From NCBI GenBank assembly GCA_034696485.1, contig JAQIWT010001314.1:1-11377 (forward strand): DNA of 11,377 nucleotides, written 5' to 3'. The notes under the pieces were generated by a model. That model made no database searches, was not told where the DNA came from, and saw nothing but the letters and a program-made list of their open reading frames with translations. Made by a program: the position numbers and the translations under genes. This DNA comes from Isohypsibius dastychi. Taxonomy: Eukaryota > Tardigrada > Eutardigrada > Parachela > Isohypsibiidae. This document shows positions 9,001-11,377 of the stretch, one piece after another. Every line of letters begins with the position of its first letter. Position 1 is the first letter of the stretch.

Positions 9001-11237
9001 CGTAACAGTTTCTGGGACATCTGGCTGGCTGAACACTTCTTCGACAACCGGGGCTTCCTCTTCGTGAACAACCGTTTCTTCGACAGTCTCTACAAGTTTT
9101 TCTTCTTCCATGGGTTTTTCAGTCGGTTCTGATACTTCTTCCGTGACCACAGTTTCTTCAACGGTTTCCTCCTTTCGTTCTTCGAGTTCGGGTTTTTCAG
9201 CAGGTTGCGACACTTCTTCGGTGACCACGGTTTCTTCAATGGTTTCCATTGTTTCTTCTCTGGGCGCTTCTGGAAGTTCATCAACCTCAGTGACAGTTAC
9301 GGCTTCAGCCAAAGAGCTTGTAGTGACTGTGGACTCAGGTGCTTGGTTCAAGTCATCGATGGTCTCTGATGAAGTTGTTTGCTCAACAACTTTGAGAACT
9401 TCGGTTTCAGGCAACATGGTTTCTTCTGGCTGTAGAAAGATGTCTTCGTTCGCAGAAGTGAGCGCCTCTGGTGCCTTCGGCTGTTTCTGTAACTTTATGG
9501 TAGTTTCTTCAGGCTGGAGCTCAATCTGCACCGTGTCAGTCAGTTGCAGCTCAACAGAGTCGGGAACTTCTGCTTTAGGTCGCTTCTGTAGCTTAACTCT
9601 GGTTTGTTCCTCTGTTTCTTCGGTGATTTGACTGTCCACTTCTTCGGAAACACTTTGTGGCTTCACCTCGACATCTTCCTCTGACATAATGGCTTCCATG
9701 GGAGCTTCAGGCTGAACTTCCTCTTCAATGGTTTTTACTACAGTCTCTGTGATAACTTCATTAGCCTCCTCCGTAGGGGACCCCTCCAACTGCGTGGCAG
9801 TGACTGTCTCAGTCTGGGTGGTCAGTGTCTCCGCGGAAATGGTGGGTTTCTCGAGGCTAGGTATCTCTTCAGCCAAAGTTATATCTTCGATGGTTTGTGG
9901 GACGTTAGTTTCGGACACAGAAAGCTCTTCTGTCTCAGTCTGGCTCTCGTGAGCAGATAAACTATCCAGTGGTTTGGCCGGTCTTTGAATGGTTGTAGTA
10001 GCGGTTTCTGGCTGGAGGTCAATTTCCACGGTCTCCAGCAGGTCGATTTTAACTGAACCACTTTCAGTTTCGTCTTTTGTTGGTTTTCTCAGAAATTTCA
10101 CCGTCGTCTCTTCCTCAGTTTCTTCTGGTTGCTCTTCCGTGACCTCGGTCGTAGTAGTAGTGGTGTCTTCGATGGTTTCTACAACCTCCGCTGGCTGCTC
10201 CGGAGCGTTGGTAACCTCTGTCACCGTTTCAAAGGTGGTCACTGTTTGTTCTTCTTCAGGCACAGGCGCGCTTTCCATTTTAACCGTTGTTTCTGCAGCA
10301 GCTTCTGGTCCTTGTTCAATGGTTGCGGTATGTAGCTCTGTTGTAGTGACTGACTCTTCTGCCTGATCAAGTCGAACTTCGGTGGCCAAGAAGTCTTCTG
10401 CAGTTTTTTCCACGAGTTCTACATCAGTTGAACTCCTTTCTTCTTTAGGCACAACAGGTTGTTCCTCGGGAACTTTCTCTTCCTCCACTTGAGTGTTTTG
10501 TGGCTGGATGAACTCGATTTCAATTTCTTCTGGCAACTGGCCCTCCTCAAGTTTCGTGATGAATTCCTCGAAGGTCACCACCGTTTTTTCTTCTGTGGAC
10601 TCGTGGAAAGGCGTCTCTTCCACCGTGATAACTTCGGCCTCTTCTGCAAAACATGTTGTGTTTCACAAACGACACATCATTTGTTTAAACTGATTTACCT
10701 GTGACAGGTTTTGTCATCAGCTCTTCAATTTCGGCATCTTTCATCACTGAAATCTGAACCTCCGCTATGTACTCAGCCACCCCGAGGTCGTTGCGGGCTG
10801 TGCACTTGACGATTCCGGTAAATTCAGGACCATGAACGTCATGGACTATCAATGTCACTGTGTCACGCACATGCAAGATCTCGACTGTTTCTGATTTTTC
10901 AACTGGTTGGTTGTTGATGGTCCAAGTAATCTCAGGACGTGGAATGCCCTTCACTTCGGCAACAAACTGGACGGTTGCGACGTCTTGTGTTTCCTGAAGC
11001 AAGATGGTTTAAATTTTTCGCAATGGTGTCTGACTGAGCGCAGAGTACTCACCACGTTATCAATAGGCGTCACAAAATAGGGAGCAGAACTTTCTTCGAA
11101 AGTTGGCAGAACCATAGCAGCTGATCCAAAAGCTACACATAAATCAATGAGTGGGACGAATATTGAACTCAGTTCGCGGTTCGTACCAAATTCGGATGTG
11201 ACCTTTTCCTTTTTCCGGAAGAACGTTGACTCGGCAC
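1..11237 (-). CDS. Partial giant titin-like muscle protein (Ig domain followed by a long PEVK/PEVT-like spring), joined exons 11237-11053, 10993-10699, 10643-1
   Basis: The joined exons encode about 3,708 residues of a larger protein, with both ends outside the window. In order, it has a linker of about 50 residues, one I-set immunoglobulin domain of about 95 residues, and at least 3,548 residues of low-complexity sequence rich in Glu, Thr, Val, Ser, Pro and Lys. In titin, connectin and Sallimus, Ig domains next to such PEVK-type regions form the elastic link of the sarcomere; a sarcomeric place for this protein is inferred from that architecture. The reading frame stays open through all three exons, and splice phases match (phase 0 at 11053/10993, phase 1 at 10699/10643). 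Synonymous codons vary freely among the repeats, which argues for selection on protein rather than simple DNA slippage. No kinase or Fn3 domain lies in the window. Alternatives are a stretchin- or obscurin/UNC-89-like protein; the Lys-Ser-Pro repeats of UNC-89 are not seen. Confidence 0.85.
601..1075 (-). repeat. Regular array of about 20-residue strand-plus-acidic-spacer modules
   Basis: Short alternating strands occur at near-regular steps: ISISRKKK (613), LTLQP (670), ILRKP (727), LSLRPKKK (787), ATFKKP (880), VSFKPAKK (943), LNLEKP (1006) and FTFRKP (1060), the number being the plus-strand start of the first hydrophobic codon. Gaps are 19, 19, 20, 31, 21, 21 and 18 residues; the 31-residue gap could hide a degenerate unit. 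Spacers are Glu/Ser/Thr-rich, often with SESE or EEET. Each unit therefore alternates a positive and a negative block. Confidence 0.7.
1400..1845 (-). other. Non-repetitive, helix-like and acidic/aromatic island within the spring
   Basis: From 1845 to 1573 there are 91 consecutive residues without Pro, against a background where Pro occurs every few residues. The core (DTQDLEREEEDSLAEIEDN, then IWDHSVAEEIRKASQSTL, then VQDLEEQERFTRRRVRIEE) has spacing suited to an amphipathic helix and one of the exon's three Trp. It is followed by a segment rich in Met, Phe, Tyr, Ile and Asp (VFSMSESKYDTEDISM, ILDFPEDDSIQLDIQYP). No known domain is recognised. A partner-binding or anchoring segment is inferred from the contrast with its surroundings only. 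Confidence 0.5.
1900..2160 (-). repeat. KPEKP-rich repeat block
   Basis: This block carries the most PEVK-like sequence in the window. RIVKPEKA, RRARPKKPEAEE, FKLKPEKPEATE and FKVKPEKPSEE follow one another, then VFAMPTK. Successive Phe-anchored strands are 19 and 17 residues apart, and each begins after a small-residue pair (AS, AV, AV). The two FKxKPEKP copies are the best preserved. Confidence 0.75.
2860..3240 (-). repeat. Second stretch of strand-plus-acidic-spacer modules
   Basis: The same module type as near position 1000 appears as TTFTRKRP (about 3208), ASFKQP (3142), GISIRPKR (3100), VSILHPKR (3049), VTISL (3004), SESFWTKK (2944) and EISFPKKE (2869), with steps of about 15-25 residues. 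One strand contains one of the only three Trp residues of the exon. Spacers are strongly acidic (TEEEDEEVA, EKEEDVEESSDSE). Confidence 0.65.
3601..3762 (-). repeat. 27-residue (81-bp) tandem duplication
   Basis: Copy 1 (3762-3682) begins EVLEEEKIIEKE and ends MVSEVVEVT; copy 2 (3681-3601) begins EVLEEERIPEKE and ends TVSEVVEHS. At the DNA level the plus-strand sequences TCCAAAACTTCA (3671 and 3752) and CACAACCTCCGAGAC (3610 and 3691) recur at exactly 81 bp. The middle of the unit has diverged more than its ends. Confidence 0.85.
9055..9258 (-). repeat. 26-residue (78-bp) tandem repeat, two full copies and one partial
   Basis: Copy 1 (9258-9181) contains IEETVVTEEVSQPAEKP, copy 2 (9180-9103) contains VEETVVTEEVSEPTEKP, and a third partial copy (9102-9055) contains VEETVVHEEE. 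The offset is exactly 78 bp. Over the best-matching 51 bases, copies 1 and 2 differ at about eight positions, several of them synonymous. This is the clearest recent duplication in the acidic half of the exon. Confidence 0.85.
9469..10122 (-). repeat. Diverged pair of about 50-residue modules (9967-10122 and 9469-9618)
   Basis: Module A (10122-9967) runs ETEEETTVKFLRKP ... VKIDLLETVEIDLQPE ... TTIQRPAKP. Module B (9618-9469) runs ETEEQTRVKLQKRP ... VELQLTDTVQIELQPE ... TIKLQKQPKAP. The order of strand, basic KP, alternating hydrophobics, LQPE and second basic strand is the same with a two-residue gap. Corresponding points are about 504 bp (168 residues) apart, so a larger unit may have been duplicated and then diverged. 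Confidence 0.7.
10644..10698 (-). other. Spliceosomal intron, 55 bp, phase 1
   Basis: The donor is CACAG|GTAAATCAG (GT at 10698-10697) and the acceptor is ATGTTTTGCAG (AG at 10645-10644). Splicing joins the single base G to AA, giving a Glu codon that opens the giant exon. The 55-bp length and T-rich TTTTGCAG acceptor resemble nematode introns. If the intron were retained, translation would add GKSV and stop at TAA (10687-10685), making a protein that ends just after the Ig domain. Confidence 0.9.
10699..10993 (-). other. Exon: I-set immunoglobulin domain
   Basis: This exon supplies 98 codons plus one base. Residues 5-24 (VATVQFVAEV, KGIPRPEITW) give the B and C strands with the invariant core Trp at 10924-10922. 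Residues 45-71 (VTLIVHDVHG, then GIVKCTARNDLG) give the E and F strands with the F-strand Cys at 10804-10802 and the A-x-N-x-x-G turn. VAEYIAEVQI is the G strand. Such domains are structural beads and binding sites in sarcomeric proteins. The B-strand position that normally holds Cys is Ala (10960-10958), and the Tyr normally two residues before the F-strand Cys is Val, so no canonical core disulfide can form. After the domain, KDAEIEELMTKPVT leads into the spring. Confidence 0.88.
10994..11052 (-). other. Spliceosomal intron, 59 bp, phase 0
   Basis: The donor is GTG|GTGAGT (GT at 11052-11051) and the acceptor is TTGCTTCAG (AG at 10995-10994). Removing it joins VTPIDNV directly to ETQDVATVQF, placing the A and B strands of one Ig domain in a continuous frame. 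Without splicing, the frame hits a stop at about 10951. Interruption within an Ig domain by a very short intron is compatible with nematode genes. Confidence 0.85.
11053..11237 (-). other. Exon: interdomain linker and first strand of the Ig domain
   Basis: The exon starts after TTTCAG with two bases that complete a split codon (phase 1) and ends at a GTG followed by GTGAGT, a strong donor (phase 0). It encodes a charged segment (AESTFFRKKEKVTSEF), then FGSAAMVLPTFEESSAPYF and VTPIDNV. The last part, PYFVTPIDNV (PYF at 11082-11074), is the usual N-terminal A strand of an I-set domain in titin-like proteins. The middle (11186-11133) is more hydrophobic, unlike its surroundings, and is flanked by GT and AG, so it may be an intron (separate entry). 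The Met codon at 11253-11251 is on the intron side of the acceptor and is not taken as a start. Confidence 0.7.
11133..11186 (-). other. Candidate 54-bp optional intron inside the linker exon
   Basis: The segment begins GTACGA and ends GTGTAG, is 54 bp long (close to the 55 and 59 bp of the two clear introns) and is a multiple of three, so both retention and removal keep the frame. If removed, the junction codon becomes GCT (Ala) and the linker reads SEF-A-FGSAAM. If kept, it adds 18 residues including the hydrophobic SSIFVPLIDLCV, with the only cysteine of the linker. The donor and acceptor are weaker than at the neighbouring introns, so a simple coding reading is also possible. Confidence 0.4.
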
Positions 11238-11377
11238 CTGAAAGGCGAAGCATGTAAAAACATCATAAAATACAGCAGAAGTTAGTTGAGCTGCAAAATG
11301 AGTGTGTTAACAAACAGGCGACGGGGGTGGGAGAGGTGAGGAGGTAACATTGCACATGGGACAGTTAACAAATGGAT
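11238..11377 (-). other. Upstream intron (3' part)
   Basis: This stretch reads as the 3' end of an intron ending at TTTCAG (AG at 11239-11238). A CTAAC branch-point-like sequence lies at 11285-11281, 43 nt before the acceptor AG. In the frame of the following exon there is a TGA at 11265-11263, so coding cannot extend upstream through it. At least 140 bp long, it would exceed the other introns here. A second acceptor-like TTTTGCAG lies further upstream, but every frame after it meets a stop quickly. No promoter or other gene is visible. Confidence 0.7.

Larger units (their letters stand above)
8000..10640 (-). repeat. Acidic Thr/Val/Glu-rich part of the spring (PEVT-like)
   Basis: This N-terminal part of the giant exon is dominated by TVTE, VVEE, EETVV and QPE motifs, with long stretches lacking Lys or Arg (for example 7980-7921 just beyond it). 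Basic strands of the later type are sparse and concentrate near 10110-9960, 9610-9470, 8720 and 8190. A run of six Thr lies at 10176-10159. It resembles in style the PEVT-type elastic sequence known from nematode titin; this is a resemblance in composition only. Confidence 0.6.
1..10643 (-). other. Giant exon: PEVK/PEVT-like elastic region, at least 3,548 codons
   Basis: In this frame, codons on the plus strand occupy triplets starting at positions 1, 4, 7 and so on. Reading all of them by hand gave no stop. The protein is nearly all Glu, Thr, Val, Ser, Pro, Ala, Lys and Gln, with no Cys, three Trp (about 4858, 2943 and 1683) and about a dozen Tyr, the profile of a disordered spring. Hand counts of Lys plus Arg are 27 in 420 residues at the N-terminal end and 47 in 420 at the C-terminal end, so net acidity falls along the exon. 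Recurrent motifs are EETVV, LQPE, KPE, KKP and short strands such as ISI, LSL or TFK before basic residues. Regular Pro makes a long continuous coiled coil unlikely. The exon continues beyond position 1. Confidence 0.92.

Noticed and set aside
84-10061. Off-frame minus-strand open frames rich in Arg, Lys, Gln and Leu (for example 828-1019, 7677-7967, 9090-9284)
   Set aside because: They are short and overlap the continuous main frame; the composition follows from shifting Glu/Pro/Thr codons by one base.
10159-10176. AGT/GGT triplet microsatellite (six-Thr run)
   Set aside because: Too short and mixed in codons to be a true microsatellite; reported only as part of the coding sequence.
107-10366. 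Many plus-strand open frames rich in Ser, Val and Thr, up to 210 codons (for example 491-1114, 3458-4090, 1739-2260)
   Set aside because: They nearly all lie in one antisense frame. Runs of Glu codons (GAA/GAG) on the minus strand read there as TCT/TCC Ser codons, and Thr/Val codons give the rest. They are broken often, while the minus-strand frame is open throughout. The adhesin- or mucin-like look is an artefact.
1-10643. Simple-sequence pyrimidine-rich DNA (TTC/CTC tracts) as a noncoding satellite or triplex-forming element
   Set aside because: The tracts follow codon boundaries, the synonymous bases vary, and a 3,548-codon frame is intact, so they reflect Glu-rich coding sequence.
10685-11002. 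The Ig exon as a free-standing small gene starting at TTG (11002-11000)
   Set aside because: The TTG is inside the pyrimidine-rich acceptor region, and the TAA end is inside the next intron. The A strand of the same Ig domain is on the upstream exon.
11238-11253. ATG at 11253-11251 as the start of the gene
   Set aside because: It lies just upstream of a good TTTCAG acceptor, and the encoded residues (MLRLS) would belong to the intron. A giant muscle protein would not be expected to start at a linker directly before an Ig domain.
1-11377. Transposon, viral remnant, CRISPR array, tRNA or rRNA
   Set aside because: No terminal repeats, polymerase or integrase motifs, regular spaced identical repeats or RNA-gene signatures were seen on either strand.

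Overview
The window holds one gene fragment, read entirely on the minus strand and open at both ends. It looks like part of an invertebrate giant muscle protein of the titin/connectin type (TTN-1, Sallimus or stretchin-like). The 5' side of the gene is at high coordinates and the 3' side at low coordinates. No start codon, final stop codon, promoter or poly(A) signal of the gene can be placed inside the window.

Layout, in transcription order. 11377-11238 is noncoding and ends in a good splice acceptor. 11237-11053 is a linker exon carrying the first strand of an immunoglobulin domain, and it may itself contain a 54-bp optional intron. 11052-10994 is a 59-bp intron. 10993-10699 encodes the rest of one I-set immunoglobulin domain. 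10698-10644 is a 55-bp intron. 10643-1 is a single uninterrupted exon of about 3,548 codons that runs off the low-coordinate end. Hand translation of this exon found no stop codon, no cysteine, and a composition dominated by Glu, Thr, Val, Ser, Pro and Lys: a PEVK/PEVT-like elastic and disordered region.

Inside the giant exon, the N-terminal part (about 10640-8000) is acidic and rich in Thr/Val, with motifs such as EETVVTEEV and LQPE. The rest is built of degenerate modules about 20 residues long. In each, a short alternating hydrophobic strand ends in a basic KP or KKP, followed by an acidic Ser/Thr/Glu spacer. Several local duplications are visible (units of 26, 27 and about 50 residues). 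One segment near 1400-1845 stands out as non-repetitive, Pro-free in part and helix-like, and may be a binding or anchoring site within the spring.

Organism: spliceosomal introns with GT...AG ends plus a sarcomeric-type Ig domain indicate an animal. Introns of 55-59 bp and TTTTGCAG/TTTCAG acceptors fit a nematode well, but some mites, flatworms or tardigrades cannot be excluded. No RNA gene, transposon, CRISPR array or second protein gene was found. The many open frames on the plus strand, and the off-frame ones on the minus strand, are compositional shadows of the repeated Glu, Thr and Val codons.
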